Below, piece after piece: positions 1-10,147 of a stretch of DNA of 64,000 nt (within the stretch, counting starts at the first letter, position 1; each line of letters opens with the position of its first letter). This DNA is from Alentia gelatinosa. Lineage: Eukaryota > Annelida > Polychaeta > Phyllodocida > Polynoidae. A model generated the notes under the pieces. It saw nothing but the letters and a program-made list of their open reading frames with translations, was not told where the DNA came from and searched no databases. A program made the position numbers and the translations under genes. The DNA lies in NCBI GenBank assembly GCA_950022655.1, contig OX465580.1, positions 128,310,099-128,374,098 on the forward strand, in the 5' to 3' direction.

Positions 1-188
1 GATAGCAGCTACTTAATCACCAAGACATCTATCCATCAACCCTGTGTCAACAGCTACCCTTTGCTTAACATTAGCCATATGTACCTAGTAAGTCCTGACG
101 TCCACCTACTTTGATAGCAATTTAAGACCTCCATATGCACTACAATGCATGATGTCAAAGATCGGGATCCTATTTATCTTAAAGGCAA
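1..188. other. Unassigned DNA
   Basis: No open frame, repeat boundary or RNA signature could be supported here. The sequence runs directly into a truncated TT1 element. Confidence 0.5.
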
Positions 189-288
189 AGGCCTGGCGTC
201 CACCTACTACGATAGAAATTTAGACCTCCCTATATGGCACCGATACAAAAAGCAAATATCAGAGATATATCGGGAAGGTGCAAAATCG
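189..288 (+). mobile_element. TT1 element, truncated left half
   Basis: It begins with the TT1 end GGCCTGGCGTCCACCTAC and follows the full copy at 529-811 through the word GGGAAGGTGCAAAATCG. It then switches abruptly to HP5 tail sequence at a shared ATCG. The missing right half makes it a relic, either broken by the HP5 sequence or joined to it by rearrangement. Confidence 0.75.
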
Positions 289-492
289 AGCTCTGACCCT
301 AAACTTCAATAGGTTTCTCAGTTTGTCTCACCCTTCACATTTACTAATGCGCTAACCTTTGTGACATAATCCCCCATTGATTTTCTTCTAAATACTCAAT
401 GGGCGTTGGATACGAGCTCCCAATGCTAAGTCTATGGGGGAAAATACCAGGGATGGGATAATACTGGGGAGAAAATACCAGGGGGTGAGTAA
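289..492 (+). mobile_element. HP5 element, tail fragment
   Basis: It matches the tails of the HP5 copies at 14527-14795 and 60731-60993, including AGCTCTGACC, the inner end TTTGTCTCACCC and the words GCTAACCTTTGTGACATAAT and AATGCTAAGTCTATGG. The outer end appears twice in tandem, around 455 and 482, suggesting local slippage. The hairpin half is absent. Confidence 0.65.
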
Positions 493-528
493 TGCTGGGT
501 AACGACTGGTCTGAAATCAGAGAGTTTA

Positions 529-811
529 GGCCTGGCGTCCACCTACTATGATAGGAATTTAGACCTACCGATATGGCACAGATACAAAAAGTAAATATCG
601 GGGACATATCGGGATGGTACAAAATCGTAGACATATGTCTAGACATGCCAATCCACCACACATTGTATGGTTTTTTTTATCGGTGTCTAATCGCAGAAAC
701 GTGGTCAACTGCCCGATATTAGGGGACCCTCCGACGAGATTTTGACTTTTGTATCGGGAGGTGCATCGTAGACCATATCAGAGCCATATCGTAGAAGTTG
801 GACGCAGAGTC
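529..811 (+). mobile_element. TT1 inverted-repeat element, full copy
   Basis: About 283 bp with terminal inverted repeats GGCCTGGCGTCCACCTAC and a decayed right end (GTAGAAGTTGGACGC). The flanks are TTA on the left and TAA on the right. The interior contains TCTAGACATGCCAATCCACC and CGCAGAAACGTGGTCAACTG, shared with all TT1 copies. It has no coding capacity and is non-autonomous. The 3-bp flank suggests PIF/Harbinger-type mobilisation; this is inference because no transposase is present. Confidence 0.8.
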
Positions 812-1006
812 TAAAAGGCGTATCCCACTATCACGATTTGAGCCTCCGACACACTACGATAGCCTTACGACAAGCGTTCCGATGAAAAAAATGAAATCTA
901 GACTCGTTCCTTCCGATAAAAATTTCATTTTTTCATCGGAACGCTTGTCGTAAGGCTATCGTAGTGTGTCGGAGGCTCAAATCGTGATAGTGGGATACCC
1001 CTTTTA
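812..1006. repeat. 195-bp near-perfect palindrome
   Basis: Arms of about 85 bp, starting TAAAAGGCGTATCCCACTAT and ending ATAGTGGGATACCCCTTTTA, are almost exact reverse complements around a short loop near 900-915. The left arm abuts the TT1 copy ending at 811. It is probably a foldback element flanked by TAA/TTA. The arms carry CACACTACGATAG, reminiscent of TT1 internal sequence. Confidence 0.85.
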
Positions 1007-1192
1007 CCCTCACCAACACCAATAGCCGATAAGTTACGGTTGGAAATGGCTAGGTCGTTTTCTATACATACTTACATCCATGAGGAGGCTGGGAACAACC
1101 TTCCCCTCCTAGAAGCACCATTCTCCCGGGGATTGTATGTGACCGGAGGGACGGGGTCTGGTAGATACAAAGGGGAGGAGTGGGGATGCTAA

Positions 1193-1474
1193 GGCCCGGC
1201 GTCCACCTACTACGATATGGCTCCGATATGGTCTACGATGCACCTCCCGATACAAAAACAAAATCGCGTCGGAATTTCCCCTAATATCGGGGCAGTTGAC
1301 CACGTTTCTGCGATTAGACAACGATAAAAACCCCATACAAAGTATGGTGGACTGGCATGTCTAGACATATGTCTACGATTTTGCACCTTCCCGATATGGC
1401 ACCGATTTTGACATTTTGTATCGGTGCCATATCGGGAGGTCTACGATTCTATCGTAGTAGGTGGACGCCGGGCC
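1193..1474 (-). mobile_element. TT1 inverted-repeat element, full copy
   Basis: Ends GGCCCGGCGTCCACCTACTA and its reverse complement, flanked by TAA (1190-1192) and TTA (1475-1477). It is inverted relative to the copy at 529. At 282 bp it keeps long, well-preserved terminal repeats and no open frame. Confidence 0.88.
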
Positions 1475-1693
1475 TTACAGACAACTGTGAATCTTAGCTA
1501 GGTGGACATATCCTGTCAGCAGTACGCATTGAGCGAAACAAGTTTTGATTTGTGATATTCAGGTAGGCCGACTGGCGATCAAATCTCACTTATGAAGTTC
1601 TCGGAAATTGGGGCCTTTCAGAATCAGAAATGGTCTTTGTGTTTTAGGGCAATATCACCGTATAAGCATGCCTGAAATACACCCTTAAACTAA

Positions 1694-1975
1694 GGTCCGG
1701 CGTCCACCTACTACGATGTGGCTCCGATATGGTCTACGATGCACCTTCCGATACAAAATCAAAATCGCGTCGGAAGGTCACCTAATATCGGGGCAATTGA
1801 CCACATTTCTGCGATTAGACACAGATAAAAACCCAATACAATGCATGGTGGATTGGCATGTCTAGACACATGTCTACGATTTTGCACCTTCCCGATATGG
1901 CACCGATTCTGACATTTTGTATCGGTGCCATATCGGGAGGTCTACGATTCTATCGTAGTAGGTGGACGCCGGGCC
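1694..1975 (-). mobile_element. TT1 inverted-repeat element, full copy
   Basis: 282 bp with GGTCCGGCGTCCACCTAC and its complement at the right end, flanked by a clean TAA duplication (1691-1693 and 1976-1978). Sequence is nearly the same as the copy at 1193-1474. Non-coding. Confidence 0.88.
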
Positions 1976-2017
1976 TAAGCGGTATATCCGAGCGTGTTCC
2001 ACGCTAAAATCTGAAAG

Positions 2018-2274
2018 AAATCTCAGTTACTGTTGAAGCTTGCTCTTAGAAGAAAACGTGTTTTCTCCCTCTTTTTTTCATAGCCCTAAAGTAGTTAAAG
2101 GATCAGTTCCTAGAGGCAGCCTTCAGATACCATTCAAAGAAGTCAAATCTCAGCTACTGTTGAAGCTTGCTCTTAGAAGAAAACGTGTTTTCTCCCTCTC
2201 TTTTTCAAAGCCCTGAAGTAGTCAAAGGAGCATTTCCTGTAGGCAGTCTTCAGATACCATTCAAAGAAGTCAAA
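2018..2274. repeat. Two-copy tandem duplication, 127-bp unit
   Basis: The block from CTCAGTTACTGTTGAAGC to CAAAGAAGTCAAAT is repeated once with an offset of 127 bp and roughly a dozen substitutions. Both units contain AGAAGAAAACGTGTTTTCTC. No open frame spans it. Confidence 0.8.
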
Positions 2275-2660
2275 TTCTTGTCAAATGCCTGGAACCACTC
2301 CACGGAGCGGAGGTGGGCCAAATGGTCATAAGAAGTCCACGTTTTATCCGCGAATAACACTGGCGAAAAACAGGATTTTATAATCGGAAAAGAATCTGCA
2401 TGTTGCCTGGACCTGATGTGGCTGAAAGTCGTCTGGTGTACGTCACTGGACTGTTTTCCCGCCGTTAGCTGTCAACAACTTATGACAGGTCCACGGCCGG
2501 TCTGGGAAACATCTCCCAGCACCAGCTTCAATTAAGACTGGCGCAGACACTCAGGCACGTGTCACCATTACCAACAGAACGGAACTGCTATTTCTTTTCT
2601 AATGTCGCACTGTTCCTCCGTGATATACTTATCACCTTCTACCTGTAGTTTGTGTAGCAG
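2275..2660. other. Unassigned DNA
   Basis: About 390 bp with no supported gene, repeat or RNA. Confidence 0.5.
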
Positions 2661-2664
2661 TTAT

Positions 2665-2730
2665 GGCCAGTTCACTCTGTGCGTGTTTAGGCATTAGGGT
2701 ACGCCCAGTCTCAGACTGGACGTACCCTAA
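2665..2730. mobile_element. TT6 fragment with a 37-bp mini-palindrome
   Basis: GGCCAGTTCACTCTGTGCG matches the terminal word of the TT6 element at 10148-10333. It is followed by a small palindrome, TTAGGGTACG...CGTACCCTAA (2694-2730). The last TAA also serves as the left target duplication of the adjoining TT5 element. Confidence 0.55.
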
Positions 2731-3205
2731 TGCCCCAGTCACACTGGCGTAAAATCTGGCGTTTCTTCTACGTATTTGAATTGTTGGGGACCACGTATTA
2801 AGGCCTACATCCACCAAAGTTGATAAATCCGTCCGTCAAAAAAAGTCGACTAAAGTTGACGGATTTCAGTATCCGTCAGCAGTGGAAGAGTAATTCTCCG
2901 TTGACGTTTCACTATTCCGTCGGGTAAACTTGTACGGATCCTTCATTCTCTCTTCCACCTAGCCAAAAAGTCTGCAATCCGTCAGCCTTTGTATATAATT
3001 AGCTGTACGGATTTTGGTGGAAGTCATTTTTTCCGTTCACCGTCCCTGTTTAGTCTGTGAAATACCAACGGAATACCCACAAATTTTAAATTCCAACGGA
3101 CGGATCCAATATCAAACCATGTTTGATATTTTTCCCCGTCAATGGATACCTACTCCGTCCGTCCAAAAATGCTATCTGCCCTCCCTGCCTGGGGGTCGTT
3201 GCATA

Positions 3206-4436
3206 AACAGGCCCGGTTTGGTCACGGGCCCGGTTTGATCCCGGGCTCGGTTTGGCCCGGGCCCGGGCGCACCGGCGCCCGGTTTGATCCCAGGCTGGTT
3301 TTGGCATTGGCCCGGTTTGATCCCGGCCCGGTTTGATCCCGGCCCGGTTTGATCCCGGCCCGGTTTGATCCCGGTTTGATCCCGGGTGCGGCCGGACCGG
3401 TTTGATCCCGGGCCGGGTTTGGTCCCGGGCCGGACCGGTTTGATCCCGGGCCGGACCGGTTTGATCCCGGGCCGGGTTTGGTCCCGGGCCGGGTTTGGTC
3501 CCGGGCCCGGTTTGGTCCCGGGCCCGGTTTGGTCCCGGGCCCGGTTTGGTCCCGGGCCCGGCTAGGTCACGGGCCCGGCTTGGTCACGGGCCCGGCTTGG
3601 TCACGGGCCCGTTTTGGTCACGGGCACGGTTTGGTCACGGGCACGGTTTGGTCACGGGCCCGGTTTGGTCACGGGCCCGGTTTGGTCACGGGCCCGGTTT
3701 GGTCACGGGCCCGGTTTGATCCCGCACCCGGGCCCGGTTTGATCCCGGCCCAGTTTGATCCCGGGCCCGGTTTGATCCCGGCCCGGTTTGATCCCGGCCC
3801 GGTTTGATCCCGGCCCGGTTTGATCCCGGCCCGGTTTGGTCCCGGGCCGGGTTTGGTCCAGGGCACCCGGGCCCGGTTTGATCCCGCACCCGGGCCCGGT
3901 TTGATCCCGGCCCAGTTTGATCCCGGGCCCGGTTTGATCCCGGCCCGGTTTGATCCCGGCCCGGTTTGATCCCGGGTGCGGCCGGACCGGTTTGATCCCG
4001 GTCCGGTTTGATCCCGGTCCGGTTTGATCCCGGTCCGGTTTGGTCCCGGGCCGGGTTTGGTCCCGGGCCGGGTTTGGTCCCGGGCCGGGTTTGGTCCCGG
4101 GCCCGGTTTGATCCCGGCCCGGTTTGATCCCGGCCCGGTTTGATCCCGGCCCGGTTTGATCCCGGCCCGGTTTGATCCCGGGTGCGGCCGGACCGGTTTG
4201 ATCCAGGTCCGGTTTGATCCCGGCCCGGTTTGATCCCGGCCCGGTTTGATCCCGGGCCGGGTTTGGTCCCGGGCCGGGTTTGGTCCCGGGCCGGGTTTGG
4301 TCCCGGGCCCGGTTTGATCCCGGCCCGGTTTGATCCCGGCCCGGTTTGATCCCGGGTGCGGCCGGACCGGTTTGATCCCGGTCCGGTTTGATCCCGGCCC
4401 GGCCGCACCCGGCCCGGCCGCACCCGGCCGGCTGCG
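3206..4436. repeat. Minisatellite 1: 16-17 bp unit GGTTTGATCCCGGCCC
   Basis: About 1.2 kb of tandem GGTTTGRTCCCGGGCCC-type units with variants (GGTTTGGTCACGGGCCC, GGTGCGGCCGGACC). Open frames up to 245 codons exist because the unit contains no stop codon in several frames. They encode only repeats of the type GPGSNRARDQT and are not genes. The units are the reverse complement of minisatellite 4. Confidence 0.95.
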
Positions 4437-4504
4437 GTTGGTTGATTGCAGGGTGGTCAGGTGGGTAGGTCAGCGGATGGGTCAGTTAACGGGTCGGTTA
4501 ACGG

Positions 4505-4637
4505 GTCGATCCCCGGGCCCGGTTGGATCCCCGGGCCCGGTTGGATCCCCGGGCCCGGTTGGATCCCCGGGCCCGGTTGGATCCCCGGGCCCGGTTGGAT
4601 CCCCGGGCCCGGTTCGATCACCGTGCCCGGGTTCGAT
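4505..4637. repeat. Minisatellite 2: 18-bp unit
   Basis: Six nearly identical tandem copies of GATCCCCGGGCCCGGTTG, followed by degraded copies. The uniformity implies recent expansion. The following word AAGAGGCAGACAGGAAGACA recurs in close form at the far side of the next array (5815-5834). Confidence 0.9.
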
Positions 4638-4668
4638 CCCTTCCAAGAGGCAGACAGGAAGACATGGA

Positions 4669-4934
4669 GTCAGGCATGGAGGCAGGCAGGCAGGCCGGCA
4701 GGCAGGCAGACAGGGAGGCAGGGAGGCAGTCAGGCAGGCATGCAGGCATGCAGGCAGGCAGGCAGGCAGGGTGGCAGTCAGGTAGGCATGCAGGCAGGCA
4801 GGGAGGCAGGTAGGCATGCATGCAGGCAGGCAGGCAGGCAGGGTGGCAGTCAGGTAGGCATGCAGGCAGGCAGGCAGGCAGGGTGGCAGTCAGGTAGGCA
4901 TGCAGGCAGGCAGGGAGGCAGGTAGGCATGCATG

Positions 4935-4983
<49 letters not shown>

Positions 4984-5362
4984 TGGCAGTCAGGTAGGCA
5001 TGCAGGCAGGCAGGCAGGCAGGCAGGGTGGCAGTCAGGTAGGTATGAAGGCAGGCAGGGAGGCATGCAGGAAGGCAGGCAGGCAGGCAGCCCGGCAGGCA
5101 GGCAGGCAGGCTGGCAGGGTGGCAGTAAGGTGGGCATGCAGGCAGGCAGGCAGGGTGGCATTCAGGTAGGCATGCAGGCAGGCAGGGAGGCAGGTAGGCA
5201 AGCAGGCAGGCAGGCAGGCAGGTAGGGTGGCAGTCAGGTAGGCATGCAGGCAGGCAGGCAGGCAGGCAGGGTGGCAGTCAGGTAGGCATGCAGGCAGGCA
5301 GGCAGGGTGGCAGGCAGGTAGGCATGCAGGCAGGCAGGCAGGGTGGCAGTCAGGTAGGCATG

Positions 5363-5411
<49 letters not shown>

Positions 5412-5796
5412 TTGCAGTCAGGTAGGCATGCAGGGATGCAGGGAGGCAGGGTGGCAGTCAGGTAGGCATGCAGTCAGGCAGGCAGGCAGGGTGGCAGTCA
5501 GGTAGGCATGCAGGGAGGCAGGCAGGCAGGGTGGCAGTCAGGTAGGCATGCAGGCATGCAGGCAGGCAGGCAGGCAGGGTGGCAGTCAGGTAGGCATGCA
5601 GGCAGGCAGGCAGGCAGGGTGGCAGTCAGGTAGGCATGCAGGCAGGCAGGCAGGCAGGCAGGGTGGTAGTCAGGTAGGCATGCAGGCAGGCAGGCAGGCA
5701 GGGTGGCAGTCAGGTAGGCATGCAGGCAGGCAGGCAGGCAGGCAGGGTGGCAGTCAGGTAGGCATGCAGGCATGCAGGCAGGCAGGCAGGCAGGCA
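4669..5796. repeat. Tetranucleotide array (GGCA)n with higher-order units
   Basis: About 1.1 kb of GGCA repeats interrupted regularly by GGGTGGCAGTCAGGTAGGCA and GCATGCAG, giving higher-order units of roughly 40-70 bp. Predicted proteins of the type GRQAGRQ or PACLPACL are translation artefacts. Confidence 0.95.
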
Positions 5797-5865
5797 CGCT
5801 GCCTCCTTCCCTCTAAGAGGCAGAAAGGGAGACATGGAGTCAGCTCTCCCTGCCTAGGGGGCGTT

Positions 5866-6955
5866 GCTCAAACCGGGCCGGGTGCGGCTGGGCCGGGGCT
5901 CAAACCGGGCAAGGCCGGGCCGGGCCGGGGCTCAAACCTGGCCTGGCCGGGTGCGGCCGGGCCTGGGGTCAAACAGGGTTGGGATCAAACCGGGCCGGGT
6001 CCGGTGTGGCCGGGCCGGCGCTCAAACCGGGCCGGGCCGGGTGCGGCTGGGCTGGGCCGGGGCTCAAACCGGGCCGGGCCGGGCCGGGGGTCAAACCGGG
6101 CCGGGCATCAAACCGGGCCAGGCGTCAAACCGGGCCGGGCCGGGCCGGGTGCGGCCGGGCCGGGTGCGGCCGGGCCGGGTGCGGCCGGGCCGGGTGCGGC
6201 CGGGCCGGGTGCGGCCGGGCCGGGTGCGGCCGGGCCGGGTGCGGCCGGGCCGGGTGATCAAAACCGGGGATCAAACCAGGGATCAAACCGCTCAAACCGG
6301 GCCGGGCAGGGTGCGACTGGGCCGGGGCTTAAACCGGGCCGGGCCGGGTGCGGCCGGGCCGGGCCGGGGCTCGAACCGGGCCGGGCCGGGTGCGGCCGGG
6401 CCGGGTGCGGCCGGGCCAGCGCTCAAACCGGGCCGGACCGGGCCCGGGATCAAACCGGGCCCGGGATCATACCGGGCCCGGGATCAAACCGGGCCCGGGA
6501 TCAAACCGGGCCCGGGATCAAACCGGGCCCGGGATCAAACCGGGCCCGGGATCAAACCGGGCCCGGGATCAAACCGGGCCCGGGATCAAACCGGGCCCGG
6601 GATCAAACCGGGCCCGGGATCAAACCGGGCCCGGGATCAAACCGGGCCCGGGATCAAACCGGGCCCGGGATTAAACCGGGCCCGGGATTAAACCGGGCCC
6701 GGGATTAAACCGGGCCGTGTCGGGTGCGGCCGGGCCGGGCCGTGTCGGGTGCGGCCGGGCCGGGCCGGGCCGGGCCGGGCCGGGTCGGGTGCGGCCGGGC
6801 CGGGTCGGGTGCGGCCGGGTCGGGCCGAGATCGAACCGGGCCGAGATCGAAGCGGGCCTGGGGTCGAACCGGGCCTGGGATCGGACCGGGCCCGGGATCA
6901 AACTGGGACCGGGTTGATCCCGGGATCAAACCGGGCCCGGGATCAAACGGGATCA
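5866..6955. repeat. Minisatellite 4: 17-bp unit GGGATCAAACCGGGCCC
   Basis: Tandem GGGATCAAACCGGGCCC-type units, the reverse complement of minisatellite 1, so the two arrays form inverted arms around the GGCA array. A homogeneous subarray of about eight 15-bp units (CGGGTGCGGCCGGGC) occupies about 6137-6256. Fifteen near-identical 17-bp units lie at about 6440-6690. Confidence 0.95.
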
Positions 6956-8553
6956 GTCAATCAATCGATCGATTGGTCATTGGGAAGGTTGATGGGTCAA
7001 TCTATCAGTGGGTCAATTGGTGGGTGGGTCAATCAGTCAGTGGGTCGATCGGTCAGTGGGTCAATCGGTCATTGGGAAGGTTGGTCAGTCGCTCAGTGGA
7101 TAGGTCAGTGGGTTGATTGGTCAGTGGGTCGATCGGTTGATGGGTTAGTCAGTCAGTGGGTGAATCAAGCAGTGGGTTAATTGGTCAGTGGGATGATCGG
7201 TCGCTTGGTCAATCAGTCAATGAGTCGAATGATCATTTGGTGGGTCAGTCGGTGAGTAAATCAATCTATGGGACGATCTGTCGTTGGGATGATTTGTTGG
7301 TGGCACAATCAGTCAGTTGGTCGAACAGTCAGTCAGTCCATCCATTAGTTATTGGTTGGGTCAGTGGATCGATCAGTCGATTGGTTGGTGGGTCATTGTG
7401 TTGGTGGGTTGATTTGTGGGTAGGCCAATTGGTCTGTGGGTCAATAGGTCAGTGGGTACAATCAGTCGGTGGGACAATCGGTCGGTTGGTCAATCTGTCA
7501 ATAAGTCGATAAATGGGTTGGTTGGTTGGTCGATGGGTCGAATGGTCAGTGGGTCGATCGGTTGATTGGTTGGTGGGTTGATCTGTCGGTGGGTCAATCA
7601 GTTGGTGGGTCAATCAGTCGGTGGGACAATCAGTCTATGGGAAGATCAGTCAAATAGTCGATCGATTGGTCATTGGGAAGGTCGGTGGGTCAATCTGTCA
7701 ATGGGTCGATTGGTGGGTTGGTCAATCAGTCAGTGGGTTGATCGGTATGTGGGTCGATCTGTCATTGGGAAGGTTGGTCAGTAGATGAGTTGATCAGTCA
7801 AATCGGGTAAATCAGTCAGTGGGTCAATCGATCGGTGGGTCAATTGGTCAGTGGGACAATCTGTCGGTTGGTTAATCAGTCAATGAGTCGATTGATTATT
7901 TGGTGGGTCAGTCGGTGGGTCAATCAGTCAATGGGATGATCGGTCAATAGGACGATCTGTCGGTGGGACGATCTGTCTGTGGGACGATCTGTCTGTGGGA
8001 CGATCTGTCTGTGGGACGATCTGTCTGTGGGACGATCTGTCGGTGGGACGATCTGTCGGTGGGACGATCTGTCGGTGGGACGATCTGTCGGTGGGACGAT
8101 CTGTCGGTGGGACGATCTGTCGGTGGGACGATCTGTCGGTGGGACGATCTGTCGGTGGGACGATCTGTCGATGGGACGATCGGTCAGTGGGACGATCGGT
8201 CAGTGGGGCGATTGGTCGGTGGCACAATCAGTCAGTTGGTCGATCCATCATTTATTGGTTGGGTCAGTGGGTTGATTAGTTGGTAGCAGGGTCAATCTGT
8301 AGGTGGGTCGATTAGTGGGTAGGCCGAGCGGTCGGTTGGTCAATAGGTCAGTGGGTCAATCAATAGGTGGTACAATCAGTCGGTAGGATGATCGGTAGGT
8401 TGGTCAATCGGTCAAAGCGTCAATGGTGGGTTGGTGAGTTGGTGGTTCGGTAGGTAAGTGGGTCGGTTTGTTGGTTGGTTGGTTTGAGGATGTGTGGGTG
8501 GATAGGTCGGGGGATGGGTCGGTGGGTGGGTCGGTAGGTCGGTGGATCGGATG
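6956..8553. repeat. Degenerate 4-bp register array with a homogeneous 16-bp core
   Basis: About 1.6 kb built from GTCA, GTGG, ATCG and similar 4-mers, as in GGTCAATCAGTCAGTGG. A core at about 7949-8169 consists of about 14 nearly identical 16-bp units, GGGACGATCTGTCGGT, with a few CTGT variants at one side. Open frames are artefacts of the period. Confidence 0.93.
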
Positions 8554-8555
8554 TT

Positions 8556-8735
8556 TGGTGGCAGGGAGGCAGGGAGGCAGGAAGGGAGGGGGGAGGCAGA
8601 GAGGCAGGCAGACGGGCAGGGAGGCAGGGAGGGAGGCAGGCAGGCAGGGGGACAGGGGGGAAGGAGGCAGGCAGGTAGGCAGGGAGGTGGGCAGGCAGGC
8701 AGGTAGGCAGGTAGGCAGGCAGGGAGACAGGGGTT
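8556..8735. repeat. (GGCAGGGA)n-type array
   Basis: About 180 bp of GGCAGG/GGGAGG tetranucleotide-derived repeat closing the TT9 satellite domain. It is related in composition to the GGCA array at 4669-5796. Unique CCGTC-rich sequence of TT9 follows immediately. Confidence 0.88.
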
Positions 8736-9180
8736 CCTTTCCGCTACAAATCCGTCGCTGACGACGGACGGGCTTCAATAATTTGACGGACGGATGGTTG
8801 GTGGAAGCTGGTTTAGCCGTCCGTAGGGTAACCGTCGACAAACATTCAGCCAATCCGTCGAATTTTGCGACGGACGGATTGATAATAGGCCGGACGGATT
8901 CATAACCAACTTTGGTGGATGTGGGGCTTTAGCTACGGATTTGGAACGTATTTGTTTGGTTTGCTTTAACCTTTTAGAACGCTTCTCAACGTTCATCAAC
9001 GTTTCTTTACGCTTTTGTTCGTATTGTGGCGTTTTTCGGCGCATTCCGACTTTCATTTACGCATCTCCGCGTTTTCCCGCGCATCGCCGCGCATTTGTAC
9101 ATTTCAGAATGCGTAGAAGAACGTAGACGTGCGTTCACGAAAAAACGCCGTTTTTTACGCCAGTGTGACTGGGGCATAAA

Positions 9181-9314
9181 ATGAATCCAGGCCCTTTGTC
9201 TGAGACAAATCCTGTTGAGATTCGGTACTGGAACACAATCTCCTCATGTGAATTACAGGGTTCCATTTTGCTGAGACAACTTTTTTCTCTTGCAATTGTC
9301 AGCGACAGTCACCC
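9181..9314 (+). mobile_element. TT2 element, internal fragment
   Basis: It contains TTTGTCTGAGACAAATCCTG, GAGATTCGGTACTGGAACAC and GGGTTCCATTTTGCTGAGAC, matching the left part of the full TT2 at 9489-10029. It stops where the 174-bp repeat begins. Confidence 0.8.
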
Positions 9315-9488
9315 CAGTGATTTACCAACCACACCACCCTCAACGAGGCATACCGTAGTGAGATGAATCCGGGCCCACGCATACGGCACACAGAGGCATG
9401 CCAGCCACATTGCAAATTACACTCACTCGGATCATCGGTCTAGTAGGAGGTGCTCACAGCTGTAGCACACTTGGTGTATTTCCACTTA
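9315..9488. repeat. 174-bp repeat, copy 1
   Basis: From CAGTGATTTACCAACCACAC to GTGTATTTCCACTTA. By eye it matches 29296-29469 at all but about four positions. It lies directly against a TT2 element, as copy 2 nearly does. Function unknown; it could be part of a longer transposon. Confidence 0.88.
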
Positions 9489-10029
9489 AGTGGGATTCAC
9501 ACGGTGGGATTCACGTACCTCACAGAGCGTTTGTCTGAGACAAATCCTGTTGAGATTCGATACTGGAACACAATCTCCTCAGCTGAATTGTATGGTTCCA
9601 TTTTGCTGAGACCAGTTTTTTTCTCATTGGAATTGTCGGGGACAATCGCCTCATACAAGGAACAGAATCTCATGAGATTTTGACTTTAAACAGGTTTAAA
9701 ATTTAGAGGTGCATTTTGGTGAGACAAATGTATTTCACACGTTCTCTCCCAATCTGTGCGTCTCAGTGGTCTCAAATAACACCTATTCACATGGGAAAGT
9801 ACCCTGAGTCGGCGACTGTGTACCCTGCATACCCTGTATAGGGGTGTAGGTGTGAGACTATGTACCTGCTAAGTCTTCCCATGTGAATTGAATCTGCCAT
9901 GTTACCCTGAGACTGTAGGACACCCCAATCTGTGAAACTTTATACACAGCTGGACGTAGTAGCCGACTGGTGCAAAGGTGTGAAGTACACTAGTCTCAGG
10001 TCCATTTGTCCCATCGTGTGAATCCCACT
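9489..10029 (+). mobile_element. TT2 inverted-repeat element, long form
   Basis: 541 bp, starting AGTGGGATTCACAC and ending GTGTGAATCCCACT, between exact TTA duplications (9486-9488, 10030-10032). Internal words include GAGACAAATCCTGTTGAGAT and CATGAGATTTTGACTT. It has an uninterrupted AAAATTTAGAGG at 9700-9708, the empty site for the nested copy at 29894. Non-coding. Confidence 0.9.
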
Positions 10030-10147
10030 TTAGGAGCACAATGCAGCAAAACGCACAGTGTGAACTGCAAATTTCCAGGTACGGCCAGTCTCAAACTGGC
10101 GGTACCTCCGATATGCGTTTTTGAATATCAAATATGTTTGATATTTA

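Larger units (their letters stand above)
2801..8928. mobile_element. TT9: 6.1-kb inverted-repeat element carrying a satellite domain
   Basis: Inverted ends share ACATCCACCAAAGTTG (left 2807-2822; right complement just inside 8923). TTA is duplicated on both sides (2798-2800 and 8929-8931). The intact TT5 at 22240-22574 has a single TTA at the equivalent site (22307-22309). The first 400 bp and the last 190 bp are rich in CCGTC/GACGG words, probably subterminal binding repeats. The rest is six tandem-repeat domains and no convincing gene. It is the only element of its kind in the window and is probably non-autonomous. Confidence 0.88.
2731..9176 (+). mobile_element. TT5 inverted-repeat element, split by TT9
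   Basis: The element lies in two pieces, 2731-2800 and 8932-9176. Ends TGCCCCAGTCACACTGGCGT and the complement (ACGCCAGTGTGACTGGGGCA) are flanked by TAA on both sides (2728-2730, 9177-9179). The intact relative at 22240-22574 runs straight through the point where TT9 is inserted, so the two halves certainly belong together. The interior is rich in AACGTTCATCAACGTT and similar words. Non-coding. Confidence 0.9.

Noticed and set aside
3478..6708. Very long open frames (up to 386 codons) rich in Gly, Pro, Arg, Gln or Cys
   Set aside because: They lie entirely in tandem repeats whose units lack stop codons in several frames. All frames and both strands are open together and the peptides are pure repeats.
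6724..8286. Open frames of WVGQSVSGSIG and DRPTDRSSHRQ type
   Set aside because: Products of the 4-bp and 16-bp repeat register; no start context, splice sites or domain.
3206..8735. CRISPR array
   Set aside because: Units are contiguous tandem repeats without unique spacers, and the window is eukaryotic.
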